A stretch of 47,867 bases of DNA from Lachnospiraceae bacterium (GTDB lineage: Bacteria; Bacillota; Clostridia; Lachnospirales; Lachnospiraceae), in the NCBI GenBank assembly GCA_030536685.1, contig JAUNPP010000004.1, positions 7,457-55,323 on the forward strand. Reading direction: 5' to 3'. Under the pieces are notes generated by a model. It saw only the letters and a program-made list of their open reading frames with translations, had not been told where the DNA came from and did no database searches. The position numbers and the translations under genes are program-made. Positions 31,170-43,198 of the stretch are shown here, one piece after another. Position 1 is the first letter of the stretch. Each line of letters opens with the position of its first letter.

Positions 31170-31889
31170 TCAAGATAAAAACATACTCATCACCTGACCA
31201 ATCGGCTGATTGATCACCAGATTAGCCTGACGATCCATAGGCGTTACCGATTTATTGATCAAAACCAGCTTATTGCCTCTGTAATAGTCAATAAAACCTG
31301 CTGCCGGATAGACAGTCAGAGAGGTTCCTCCTATGATCAGCACATCTGCTTCACTGATATAACGAAGTGATTTGCTGATCACATCACTGTCGAGGCTTTC
31401 CTCATACAATACCACATCCGGCTTAATCACGCCTCCGCAGCTGCAGTACGGAACTCCCTCCTTCTCCAGAATATCGTTCATATCGTAAAATTCACCGCAG
31501 CGGCTGCAGTAATTCCGATGAACCGAACCATGAAGCTCCAGCACCTCCTTGCTTCCCGCTGCCTGATGCAGACCGTCAATATTCTGCGTAATAACAGCTT
31601 TTAACTTACCTTCCTGCTCCAGCTTCGCAAGCGCCAGATGGGCAGCATTCGGTTTTGCTTCAGGGTAAAGCATCCTGTCCTTATAAAAGCGGAAAAATTC
31701 CTCTGTATTGCGCATATAAAAGCTATGACTGATAATTGTTTCCGGCGGATAGGCATACTTCATATTGTAAAGACCATCTGCACTTCTAAAATCAGGTACA
31801 TTGCTTTCTGTCGAAACACCTGCACCTCCAAAAAATACAATATTATTGCTCTCCTCCACCCACGATTTTAAAGTTTCCAGTTCATTCAT
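31170..31889 (-). CDS. NAD-dependent protein deacylase (sirtuin)
   Basis: A 239-residue Sir2/CobB-type enzyme that removes acetyl or longer acyl groups from lysine, consuming NAD. It has the NAD site GAGVSTESNVPDFRS, TQNIDGLHQAAGS, the catalytic His in LHGSVHRNYC and four zinc cysteines (CSRC...CSCG). GTSLTVYPAAGF is the C-terminal NAD motif. The start at 31889 removes an 11-residue extension that lacks a good ribosome-binding site. It is part of a same-strand run between the kinase and DUF951 genes; it could regulate metabolic enzymes such as acetyl-CoA synthetase, which is not in the window. Confidence 0.93.
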   Translation of the reverse strand: MNELETLKSWVEESNNIVFFGGAGVSTESNVPDFRSADGLYNMKYAYPPETIISHSFYMRNTEEFFRFYKDRMLYPEAKPNAAHLALAKLEQEGKLKAVITQNIDGLHQAAGSKEVLELHGSVHRNYCSRCGEFYDMNDILEKEGVPYCSCGGVIKPDVVLYEESLDSDVISKSLRYISEADVLIIGGTSLTVYPAAGFIDYYRGNKLVLINKSVTPMDRQANLVINQPIGQVMSMFLS

Positions 31890-31975
31890 ACCTGCAATCC
31901 GCCTTTCTGCGAAAGACACCAACGAGGCTGCAAAACCTGTTGGATGACTTTCGCCATTTCATTTATCCTCTGCTC

Positions 31976-34819
31976 TTATCTTGAAATCATATCATCCCGC
32001 ATCCAGCCGGTTGTTCCATCAGGTGTTATCACCTGATACCAGATATGCGATCCATCTGATTGTGATTTTCCGGTTGTATTTACCTCCGTTCCCTTTTCAT
32101 AGGAATTCAGTATCTCATATGAAGTTCCGGCTCCGGCGCGCAAACGGGCGCTCTTTACTGACACTTTAAACACATCGCTCGCCCTGGTTTCGCCTTCCTG
32201 GCTTTCTTTTTTGTCATTTTTCTGAAATAATGAGGTCACCTGGCCGATCACATCACCTCCGTGAAGTGAGATCACTCCATCCATATACAAACCTGTACCC
32301 AGAATACAAAATGATATCATAAAAATCAGATAATATCTTAATAATCCGTTCTTTAATTTACGATAGATCGCCAGATAGCCGCTGTATGCCCGTTCTGCCT
32401 GCGCTTCCATCTCCAGATTGTGCGCCGCCGGTGAAATCTCATTTACCGAGTCAATTTCATCCAGTTCCATATCCTTACGAAGCCTGTCCACTTCCGAAGC
32501 AATATCATTCAGGTTATCCACAGAATGTACCATTCTTCTCCACAGACGGTACTGAGCAAGCCGAACCACTCCCGCAGCCATACACAGCATAACGGCTAAA
32601 AAGGTCAGCATAAATCCGGCCTTTGACACAACTCCGCTTCCTTCCAGATAATTCTGCGACAAAATGCTGCAGAAGAACATAAGCACCACTCCGCCCAAAA
32701 GAGAGATAAAACCTCCCAAAACTCCCGGCGCCTGGCGTTTCTGCTGTTTCTCCTGGCAGACCACCTGACATTCTCTGCCCCATGCACGTATCTTTTCAGA
32801 AAACTGATTCATATACCTGGCCGCAGAAGTTCTCATCTCCTCAAACCCCTTTTGGATCAGACTTTTGTTCTGAAGTCCGCCCCGCTCTCTCAGCCATCCA
32901 ACCGGCACATATTCATGATCAGCCCCCTGTACAAAGTACGCATCCGTCTGTTTGCTGACAATCCGGTAATCCGTCACATCATAAACACCCAGCCGATATA
33001 ATTCCGGGTTGTTTAAGAAATCCCTGCGCAGCTCATACATATATTCCTTCATCTCATGCTGGGCACGCATCAGTTCCGGAATAGACATTTCTTCCGTATA
33101 CGTGATGCTTTCAAAACTTTCCTGTGCCATATGCTCCATCATCTCATCCATCTCGTAAAGACTCAGATGGCTTTTCAGCCAGTATTCGGGCCCACTCTCC
33201 AGCTCACGAATGACCAGCTGGCGCAGCACTGCCTGTTTTTTGGGACATATTCTTTCCAGAAACTGACATACATTCCCTGTAATCCGTTCATCCTGGGCAA
33301 TACGTCCTCCTTTATAGAAGAACTCCCGCCATTCCCTGAATGCAATACTATAGCCAATCGCCCCAAGCCAGCATCTGAAATATTCTTTATTAAAATCCTG
33401 ATAAACCTGTTTGGTAAAACCAATCTGATTTTTCTCCAGAAAATTGATGTAGGAAATGATATCTTTTACCTGAACATCCTTCTGCGGCTGATAAACCGGG
33501 TCAGGCAGCATCTTCACCACCAGCTCACAGGCGGCTCGAAGCGGATGATTCTGTGCTTCATTCTCCACAGATTTCAACAGCTCCATATCATCCTTTGACA
33601 GGATATCTTCATAATAATAACTCAAAATCCGGCTGGCAAGCAGTTCCTCCGAAGAAGAATACAATGCTCCTTCCGCTACCTCCTGCCGCAGATCATTTAA
33701 AAGTGCAAAAAGCCCTTTATATTTTCTTCCATTCCAGAAAAACCCTTCCGATGCAGGATTCAGCAAATGAATTGCCGCAGCCAGTCCCGCATTATGTGCA
33801 TGCGGAAAACGATTCACGGTCAGATCTGACAATGTATTGGATAAATGCTGATACTGACGGCGCAGGCTGTCCGACAGCAGCCCGTCATACAAATGCTTTT
33901 TCCCCTCTTCCGGGTACTGACAGATTGCCTCTGACAGTTCGCGCAGGCTGCTGCAGCTGACATTTGCAGTCAACTGATAAGGCACATCCAACAGCTGCTC
34001 TTCCTGAGAATAACGGAAAATCGGCACATTCGCGCCCGAAAGCCACGCCTTTACTTCTTTGTAGCCCCAGCGGTATCTCGGATCCTGAACAGTCAGTCCC
34101 TCCAAAAGTCCTGCCAGGCGTTTGCTTACGCCCTCATAACGCATCAGTTCCCCTCTGCGGGTTTTTATCATAATTTCATCCGGGCTCAGCCCTTCATAAA
34201 TCTGTCTGCCTGTCAGAAGATAATAAATACTCACCGCCAGTCCATAATAATCGGAAGCAGCCGAGTACATACCAGTTCCCAGAACCTCCGCAGGAGCATA
34301 GCCCGGCGTAAAAGCAAGCGCGGCATCACAGTAGCTTTTCTCTTTTCCCAGCGCCACACTGATACCAAAATCACCCAGCTTTGCACACTCCGTTCCATCC
34401 GCCAGGACAGCACGGTACATATTATCCGGCTTAATGTCACGATGCAGAAATCCAGCCTCATGCATGCCGTTAATCGCTTCATTTATACAGGGAATCACGG
34501 TCTTTTCCACATAATATTCATCCAGAGGAGCTCCTGAAGCCAAAGTTCCCTGTTCCATGTATTCAAATATCTCATACGCACACTTATTCCCCTGGATTTC
34601 CGATACTCCGTGATCCCAAAGCTTCATCAGATAAGGATTTTCCGTCTGATACAAAAATTTGCGTACCGGATTACAGATTCCGTTCATATCACGATAAATC
34701 CGTGCAGCAAACTTCTCACCCTGCTGATTTTCGCAAAGGTAGATCCCGGCTTCTCCGGTTCCCTTTGAAATCTGACGTACCGGCATGTAAATGTCCTTCT
34801 GTCCCTCAAGTATAATCAT
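31976..34819 (-). CDS. membrane Ser/Thr protein kinase with extracellular SH3b domain
   Basis: 947 residues. A Hanks-type kinase domain (about 12-270) has the catalytic loop HRDIKPDNMYR, DFG in LGDFGISVAL and APE in PGYAPAEVLG. The glycine loop is weak (ISKGTGEAGIYLC). A long helical region (about 280-690) follows, then two closely spaced membrane segments (about 700-765), a third near 830 and a bacterial SH3 domain at about 885-947 (VKSARLRAGAGTSYEIL, GWMRDDMIS). With three crossings the SH3b would face outside, so it may read cell-wall state. It differs from PrkC, which has PASTA repeats. The coiled-coil gene 18 bases upstream is probably its operon partner. Confidence 0.88.
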   Translation of the reverse strand: MIILEGQKDIYMPVRQISKGTGEAGIYLCENQQGEKFAARIYRDMNGICNPVRKFLYQTENPYLMKLWDHGVSEIQGNKCAYEIFEYMEQGTLASGAPLDEYYVEKTVIPCINEAINGMHEAGFLHRDIKPDNMYRAVLADGTECAKLGDFGISVALGKEKSYCDAALAFTPGYAPAEVLGTGMYSAASDYYGLAVSIYYLLTGRQIYEGLSPDEIMIKTRRGELMRYEGVSKRLAGLLEGLTVQDPRYRWGYKEVKAWLSGANVPIFRYSQEEQLLDVPYQLTANVSCSSLRELSEAICQYPEEGKKHLYDGLLSDSLRRQYQHLSNTLSDLTVNRFPHAHNAGLAAAIHLLNPASEGFFWNGRKYKGLFALLNDLRQEVAEGALYSSSEELLASRILSYYYEDILSKDDMELLKSVENEAQNHPLRAACELVVKMLPDPVYQPQKDVQVKDIISYINFLEKNQIGFTKQVYQDFNKEYFRCWLGAIGYSIAFREWREFFYKGGRIAQDERITGNVCQFLERICPKKQAVLRQLVIRELESGPEYWLKSHLSLYEMDEMMEHMAQESFESITYTEEMSIPELMRAQHEMKEYMYELRRDFLNNPELYRLGVYDVTDYRIVSKQTDAYFVQGADHEYVPVGWLRERGGLQNKSLIQKGFEEMRTSAARYMNQFSEKIRAWGRECQVVCQEKQQKRQAPGVLGGFISLLGGVVLMFFCSILSQNYLEGSGVVSKAGFMLTFLAVMLCMAAGVVRLAQYRLWRRMVHSVDNLNDIASEVDRLRKDMELDEIDSVNEISPAAHNLEMEAQAERAYSGYLAIYRKLKNGLLRYYLIFMISFCILGTGLYMDGVISLHGGDVIGQVTSLFQKNDKKESQEGETRASDVFKVSVKSARLRAGAGTSYEILNSYEKGTEVNTTGKSQSDGSHIWYQVITPDGTTGWMRDDMISR

Positions 34820-34837
34820 TCTTCCTGCACCTTCTCT

Positions 34838-35884
34838 CTATGCTATGCCGGGAATCGAAAGCCTGCCTTCATGAATCATGAACGCATAATCCTTTTCCAG
34901 GAGCTGTTTAATGTATGTATTCTTTAAAGTTTCCGTTCCCTCAAACCAGAGACGCCCAAGCTTTGCCGGAAGCGGTATGCCATCCGAACAAATAAACTTT
35001 TTCTGTGCTCTTTCCGCCTCCTCGAAGCTTTTATAGATTTGTTCCATCTCCTGTGAAGGATACTTTTCTTTCAGCAGGTCTCTGAACGCTTCATAATTCT
35101 TCATCTGCCGATTCTGGTAATCTTCCCGCAAATGCCTTGTTTCTGCTTCACATGCCTGCTCAAACATCTTCTGATAAGCCTCATTCTCAATCTGAATCTT
35201 TTTCTGCTTCTTCATCGCTTCGGAAGCAGCCTCCATAAACCGTTCATCGGCTTCTTCCAGCTGTTTTTCCAGCTGCTGGATCTCCACATTCCCCTTTTCT
35301 CTCAGCGCATCATTATCCACCTCACAAAGGTAACGTGCCTTTCCGATCAGATTGGCAAAGGAAGCATACTCCACCATCATATCTTCGCTTTTAAACAAAA
35401 CCTTCAGCCGATTGATCCACAGGCTTGTTTTATTGTCATTGATCCGGTCGATCATCTCCGCCAGATCCAGCTCTTTATAATCCTCAAGCCGGGTAATCTG
35501 AGGATAAAAATCACCGTAAGCCCGGTATCGATATGCATACTGAAAAAATTCCGGTCTCAGAATTTCATTCTTTCTGCTTAATATCCGGTCTCTCACTCTT
35601 AAATTTGTTTCTATATTCTTACGCATCAGTTCTTTCTTCTGAAAGATCTTTCCGCGTATCTTTTCCTGCATCTCGTCCCGTTCTCTTACCGCCTTCTCCT
35701 GCATCGCCTTAAATGCTGCCTGCTGCTGCCGGTAACTGTCCTCATTGCGGACCCTTCGCATCTCCTGGTCTTTACCCAGTTTTTTCTTCATACTCTCATA
35801 CCAGTTATCTGTCTGACCGGAAGCATCACAATATCTGCCTAATTCCTTCAAAAATCCTTCCAGAAACTCTACCTTCTGTTCCAA
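34838..35884 (-). CDS. coiled-coil protein encoded with the kinase
   Basis: 348 residues, soluble and largely helical, with long charged coiled-coil stretches (RRVRNEDSYRQQQAAFKAMQ, EIQQLEKQLEEADERFMEAA). A short, less charged C-terminal part (DGIPLPAKLGRLWFEG, YAFMIHEGRLSIPGIA) may be a folded domain. The TTG at 35884 is preferred over the GTG at 35890 because GGAGG then has normal spacing. It ends 18 bases before the kinase start, so the two are co-transcribed. A scaffold or substrate of the kinase is a reasonable guess, but no family was recognised. Confidence 0.7.
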   Translation of the reverse strand: MEQKVEFLEGFLKELGRYCDASGQTDNWYESMKKKLGKDQEMRRVRNEDSYRQQQAAFKAMQEKAVRERDEMQEKIRGKIFQKKELMRKNIETNLRVRDRILSRKNEILRPEFFQYAYRYRAYGDFYPQITRLEDYKELDLAEMIDRINDNKTSLWINRLKVLFKSEDMMVEYASFANLIGKARYLCEVDNDALREKGNVEIQQLEKQLEEADERFMEAASEAMKKQKKIQIENEAYQKMFEQACEAETRHLREDYQNRQMKNYEAFRDLLKEKYPSQEMEQIYKSFEEAERAQKKFICSDGIPLPAKLGRLWFEGTETLKNTYIKQLLEKDYAFMIHEGRLSIPGIA

Positions 35885-35964
35885 ATCCACACCTCCAGAC
35901 TGCGGACTTCCATAAATTCCCGCCTAATATCCTAAAACAACAGCTACAGTATACACCAAGTTCA

Positions 35965-36005
35965 TTATGATAACAAGAAGCCGCATGATAACAAGAAGCC
36001 GCAGA
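35965..36005. repeat. 18-bp tandem duplication with distant inverted match
   Basis: ATGATAACAAGAAGCCGC occurs twice in tandem. GAAGCCGCAGA in the second copy is complementary to TCTGCGGCTTC near 36101-36111. This lies between dhaM and the coiled-coil gene. 36006-36139 otherwise shows only A/T-rich runs that may end the dha transcript. Confidence 0.5.
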
Positions 36006-36139
36006 GTTACTGTTTATTGCTGTCATCCTGTGCGCTACTGTTCAAAGGTTATTTCCCCATAAATGTTCAGTATTCCATGAAAAAAGCAAAAAACAGCAAA
36101 TCTGCGGCTTCCGTAAATCTTCAGTCTTCTTTGATCATC

Positions 36140-36520
36140 TCAGAATTTTGCAGTCATTCCCACCTCTTTTAAGGAAGAAAGAATCTCTTCCCGGCTCATT
36201 CCGGCCTGCGCGCTGACAGTAGCGACCACAGCGCCTTCTACCACCGGGCAGTCTGCCATCGATACCTTATCAGATCCATAGGCTTCCAGCACCATCTCCG
36301 TCGTCATAACCGCACTTCCCATATCCATCAGAACGATCACGCCATCCTCTGAATACACCGAATCAATGGCCTGATAAATCTTCTGAAAATCTGTTCCAAA
36401 GCCTCCGTCCTCAAGTCCTCCGGCTGCTGCAACCTTTGCTCCCGCCGCCATCAGACCTGTAAGCTCTACAATGCTGTCTGCAAGATTCCTGCTATGTGAT
36501 ACAATAACAATTCCAACCAT
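36140..36520 (-). CDS. dhaM: dihydroxyacetone kinase phosphoryl donor subunit (PTS EIIA-like)
   Basis: 126 residues. His9 in GIVIVSHSRNLADS is the phosphorylated residue of the EIIA-mannose-type domain. VIVLMDMGSAVMTTEMVLE is a family motif. It takes phosphate from HPr and passes it to ADP bound on DhaL. This is the short form, EIIA only, without the HPr and EI domains of the E. coli protein. It is the last gene of dhaK-dhaL-dhaM, with GGAGGG before the start. Confidence 0.94.
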   Translation of the reverse strand: MVGIVIVSHSRNLADSIVELTGLMAAGAKVAAAGGLEDGGFGTDFQKIYQAIDSVYSEDGVIVLMDMGSAVMTTEMVLEAYGSDKVSMADCPVVEGAVVATVSAQAGMSREEILSSLKEVGMTAKF

Positions 36521-36544
36521 TCAAATGCCCTCCGCCAATGCCTC

Positions 36545-37186
36545 TTACAAATACTTTTCTGCTGTCTGAAGCATCATCGTAAAGGAGGTTGCTCCCGGAT
36601 CCTGATGTCCGATTCCGCGTTCACCCACATAGCTTGCACGTCCCTTCGTCGCAATCAGATCCTTCGTATGTTCCACACCAGCCTCAGCCGCCTTCACACC
36701 CGCGGTAAATGCTGCCTTTACATCCTTATCCGCTTCATAAGCTTCCTTCATCGCATTCAAAGCCGGCACCATCGCATCCAGCATCGTTTTTTCCTCCGTT
36801 GTGGAACGGCCTCTCTGTCCTACGCCTTCCACACCTGCCTGAAATGCCGCCAGAAACTCCGGAAAACTCATCTCCTTTTTACCGCCTAACAGCATTCCCA
36901 TCTTCATAAAGGCAGTGCCGTAAAGAGGGCCTGAAGAACCTCCCACCTTTGAAACCAGCGTCATGCCAACCGTCTTAAAAACGCTGCCAAGCTCCTGATT
37001 CTCCGTCGTCTCGTTCTCTTCCCAGGTTTCAAAAACCTTCTTCACCTCGGTAAATCCCTTTGCCATGTTGATTCCATGATCATTATCTCCGATCGGCCTG
37101 TCAAGCTCCGTCAGAAAGTCCTTCTCCTCAATAATCTTATCACCGATTCTGTCAAGAATCTTAATTACTTCAATATTACAAATCAT
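36545..37186 (-). CDS. dhaL: dihydroxyacetone kinase ADP-binding subunit
   Basis: 213 residues. DRPIGDNDHGINMAKG (about residues 29-44) carries the aspartates that hold Mg-ADP. KVGGSSGPLYGTAFMKMG and GRASYVGERGIGHQDPGA close the nucleotide pocket. The ADP stays bound as a cofactor and is rephosphorylated by DhaM. The start at 37186 has GGAGG seven bases upstream; an open frame ten codons longer overlaps dhaK. It lies 26 bases after dhaK. Confidence 0.95.
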   Translation of the reverse strand: MICNIEVIKILDRIGDKIIEEKDFLTELDRPIGDNDHGINMAKGFTEVKKVFETWEENETTENQELGSVFKTVGMTLVSKVGGSSGPLYGTAFMKMGMLLGGKKEMSFPEFLAAFQAGVEGVGQRGRSTTEEKTMLDAMVPALNAMKEAYEADKDVKAAFTAGVKAAEAGVEHTKDLIATKGRASYVGERGIGHQDPGATSFTMMLQTAEKYL

Positions 37187-37212
37187 CGCGCTGCCTCCTG
37201 TGCTGCTGTCTA

Positions 37213-38202
37213 TCACTCTTTAAAAGCAGGCGTATCTGCCTTCGCATCCAGAAGCTCCTTCAGTTCGTCATCCAGACGAAGCAGAGAGATTGAAAATCCC
37301 GCCATCTCGATAGAAGTCATATAATTTCCCGCATATGTCTTATATACCTTGATTCCCTTTGAAGCAAGTACATCCGCTACATGGTTGTTGATAATAAACA
37401 GCTCCATCAGCGGTGTTGCGCCTGAACCGTTGATCATAACAGCTACTTCGCTGCCGGAATAATCAATATCAGCCAGGATCTTCTCAAGCAGCATATCCAC
37501 GATCTCATCAGCCTGTTTTAACGGCTCACGATGTGTACCGGGCTCTCCATGAATACCGATTCCCACTTCCATCTCATCGTCACTCAGCTCAAAACCGGGC
37601 TTTCCGGAAGCCGGTACTGTACAGGGTGTAATTGCCATGCCCATTGTCCGCACATTATCAATAACCTTCTGAGCAGCTGCCTGTACCTCGTCAAGCGAAG
37701 CGCCTGTCTCAGCCTTTGCGCCTGCAATCTTATGTACAAAAACAGTTCCCGCAACACCACGGCGTCCCACGGTATATAAACTGTCTTTTACAGCCACGTC
37801 ATCATTCACAACGACCTGCTTAACTGAAATCCCCTCCATCTCAGCCATCTCACCGGCCATCTCAAAATTCATAACATCGCCTGTATAATTCTTAATAACC
37901 ATCAAAACACCCTGATCTGTCGCAACCGCCTTAATCCCTTCCAGAATCTGATCCGGCGTAGGAGAAGTAAAGACCGCACCTGCCACAGCCGCATCCAGCA
38001 TACCTTCCCCGACATAACCGCCGTGTGCCGGTTCATGACCGCTGCCGCCGCCGCTGATCAAAGCAACCTTACCTTCTTTTTTAGAAGCCCGTACCACTAC
38101 GTTGCCGCAATCCAGCTTTCTCAGATACTGAGGATATGCCTTCACCATACCAAGGATCATCTCGTTCTCAACCTGATCAACACCGTTAATAATCTTCTTC
38201 AT
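37213..38202 (-). CDS. dhaK: dihydroxyacetone kinase substrate-binding subunit
   Basis: 329 residues. The substrate-linking His is in VGIGIHGEPGTHREPL, which forms a hemiaminal with dihydroxyacetone. LISGGGSGHEPAHGGYVGEG is the phosphate-handling loop. It makes dihydroxyacetone phosphate with DhaL and DhaM, joining glycerol-derived dihydroxyacetone to glycolysis. The start at 38202 follows TTGGAGG; the open frame upstream to 38238 lacks a site. It is the first gene of the operon. No dhaS/dhaR regulator or glycerol dehydrogenase gene is adjacent. Confidence 0.95.
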   Translation of the reverse strand: MKKIINGVDQVENEMILGMVKAYPQYLRKLDCGNVVVRASKKEGKVALISGGGSGHEPAHGGYVGEGMLDAAVAGAVFTSPTPDQILEGIKAVATDQGVLMVIKNYTGDVMNFEMAGEMAEMEGISVKQVVVNDDVAVKDSLYTVGRRGVAGTVFVHKIAGAKAETGASLDEVQAAAQKVIDNVRTMGMAITPCTVPASGKPGFELSDDEMEVGIGIHGEPGTHREPLKQADEIVDMLLEKILADIDYSGSEVAVMINGSGATPLMELFIINNHVADVLASKGIKVYKTYAGNYMTSIEMAGFSISLLRLDDELKELLDAKADTPAFKE

Positions 38203-38267
38203 ACTGTACCTCCAATTCAAATTCGAATCAGTTCTCATCTGATCTATTTCACGTTGCGTATGGATTC

Positions 38268-38296
38268 ATTATACGATGTTGATAAACTAAATTCAA
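38268..38296 (-). promoter_or_regulatory. dhaKLM promoter
   Basis: Minus-strand TTGAAT (38291-38296), 17 bases, TATAAT (38268-38273), about 65 bases before dhaK. Confidence 0.75.
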
Positions 38297-38443
38297 TAAT
38301 CAATTTATGAAATATTATTAAAATTTCTGTCAAAACGAATTGAAAATTTTATTTTTCTGTCAGAGTTTTTATAAAGATTTCCTCTTTGCCCCAAAATATA
38401 TTTTCCAATATATTTTCCGAATCATATAAAAAGCTGAGCGTAC

Positions 38444-38480
38444 AAAAAAAGCTGATTCAGAATAAAACTGAATCAGCTTA
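38444..38480 (-). terminator. terminator of tRNA-Trp
   Basis: On the minus strand GCTGATTCAG pairs with CTGAATCAGC across an eight-base loop, followed by a T7 run, just beyond the tRNA 3' end. Confidence 0.85.
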
Positions 38481-38484
38481 TAAG

Positions 38485-38555
38485 CAGGGGTGAAAGGAGT
38501 CGAACCTTTCTCTGAGGTTTTGGAGACCGCCATTCTACCGATGAACTACACCCCT
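38485..38555 (-). tRNA. tRNA-Trp (CCA anticodon)
   Basis: 71 bases, no encoded CCA tail. The acceptor AGGGGTG pairs with CACCCCT and the discriminator is G. The anticodon loop CTCCAAA gives CCA (Trp). The T-arm is AAAGG-TTCGACT-CCTTT. The anticodon stem GCGGT/ACCTC has a C-U mismatch at its second pair, which is unusual. No protein gene is co-transcribed with it in the window. Confidence 0.88.
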
Positions 38556-38670
38556 GTACCTGTCAGGCGCAAACCCGACTGTGATATAATAGCACAGCCG
38601 GGTTTAAATGTCAACAGTTTTTCATGTAATAATTTTCTATTGACACAGCCTGTTGCACAATATTTTTTTC

Positions 38671-42020
<3,350 letters not shown>

Positions 42021-42081
42021 GATTCTCCTCCTTAGATAATAAGTAATTCCTCAGCCTTATAGCTGAATTTCTCCTAAACTG

Positions 42082-42213
42082 CCTTAAATCCGGCAATAAG
42101 ATACCTTAAATGTGACAACACAATGCCTTAATTTCGACAGCAAGATTCCTTGATTTCGACAACACGATGCTTTAAATCCGACAGCAAGATGTCTTAAATT
42201 CGGCAATAAAAAA
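42082..42213. repeat. 22-bp tandem repeat, six units, in the bglP leader
   Basis: Six contiguous 22-bp units (42082, 42104, 42126, 42148, 42170 and 42192) based on CCTTAAATYCGACARCAAGATG. Units 2 and 4, 3 and 5, and 1 and 6 are most alike, showing 44-bp substructure. The array lies between the antiterminator/terminator and the bglP ribosome-binding site, so it is transcribed whenever LicT allows read-through. Confidence 0.9.
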
Positions 42214-42261
42214 CCTTCCATAACCAATACACGCAGCAAGCATGTATCTGCTATGGAAGGT
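42207..42261 (-). terminator. LicT-controlled terminator upstream of bglP
   Basis: On the minus strand ACCTTCCATAGC pairs with the GGTTATGGAAGGT side, followed by TTTTTTATT. Its 5' arm overlaps the 3' half of the RAT site, so formation of the antiterminator prevents this hairpin. Confidence 0.85.
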
Positions 42262-42284
42262 AATGCCCAAAGGTTACAATCCTT
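42255..42284 (-). promoter_or_regulatory. RAT antiterminator site overlapping the licT stop codon
   Basis: The minus strand reads AAGGATTGTAAC, CTTTG, GGCATTACCTTCC. This fits the BglG/LicT ribonucleic antiterminator pattern GGATTGTTAC...GGCAAAACCT. The licT stop codon TAA lies within GGATTGTAAC. Confidence 0.8.
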
Positions 42285-43119
42285 CTCTTACACATATTCG
42301 ATTCACATGTAAAATCAAGTATAACTTTTCTTCATCGGAAAGTGAAAACTTCCACTTTTCCCCAAAATATTTATCAATCAGGTCAACGCATTCGGCAATC
42401 TCCTGAAATTCTTCCCGGAGCGACTGATACATGATGCCATTATCCGTATCAAGCGCCTGATTGCTGCTGATTCGTTTCAGCAGATACATCAGATGGGACG
42501 AATATCTGGCGAAATTGAACGAATCCCGGTCAATTACAATGCCAATCTCGTCTTCTACGATACTGATCGTATCCTCCAGTATCTCATCAAACTGCATCTG
42601 CCAGCGCATCGCAACATCCATCCTCGACTTGGAACTGTATCGCGCATTCACAAAGCTTGCGGCAATACCGGAAGCTTCATTCGGATTGAGGCGGATAGCA
42701 AAGCGCCTTTCAATCTGTTTCACCGCATATCTTCCAAGCTTTCCCTCTTTCGGATAGCTCTGTTCCAGTTCATAGATCAACGGCATCTGAACATAAATAT
42801 TCTTTCTGGCTCTTTCGATACAGAAACTGATATGGTCTGCCAGAGTCAGCACCAGATTGGGATTCAACTCATACTGCAGCTCATTCCTCGCTATATCCAC
42901 AAGCTTTACCGTAAAATGAAACACCTTTTCAGGAAGTTCATTCAACAGAGCCAGATATCTGGAATCAATGTCGTAAAACGTTCGATCGATCACATTGAGA
43001 TCGGTAATTTCATAAGGGACTTTCGGAAAACCAATTCCTTTTCCATAAGCAATCAGCTCCTGCCCTTCTCCGTCTACGCAGATTGCAAAATTGTTATTCA
43101 ACTTTTTGATCACACGCAT
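42274..43119 (-). CDS. licT: BglG/LicT-family transcriptional antiterminator
   Basis: 281 residues. The RNA-binding CAT domain is residues 1-58 (MRVIKKLNNNFAICVDGEGQ, LIAYGKGIGF). Two PTS regulation domains follow, PRD1 (about 65-170, LADHISFCIERARKN) and PRD2 (about 171-281, YSSHLMYLLKRISSNQ and LYLILHVNRICVREGL), with the regulatory histidines. In the absence of sugar the beta-glucoside EII phosphorylates PRD1 and blocks it; HPr phosphorylation of PRD2 activates it. It binds RAT sites to stop terminators forming. The start at 43119 gives the usual length; the frame to 43167 crosses the leader. It controls its own leader and bglP. Confidence 0.94.
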   Translation of the reverse strand: MRVIKKLNNNFAICVDGEGQELIAYGKGIGFPKVPYEITDLNVIDRTFYDIDSRYLALLNELPEKVFHFTVKLVDIARNELQYELNPNLVLTLADHISFCIERARKNIYVQMPLIYELEQSYPKEGKLGRYAVKQIERRFAIRLNPNEASGIAASFVNARYSSKSRMDVAMRWQMQFDEILEDTISIVEDEIGIVIDRDSFNFARYSSHLMYLLKRISSNQALDTDNGIMYQSLREEFQEIAECVDLIDKYFGEKWKFSLSDEEKLYLILHVNRICVREGL

Positions 43120-43198
43120 CCAAAACCACCAACCTACTCCAAAAAAACAAAAAACCCTTCGAAACATAAAGACATCTTACCTAACTGTACAGATGCCA

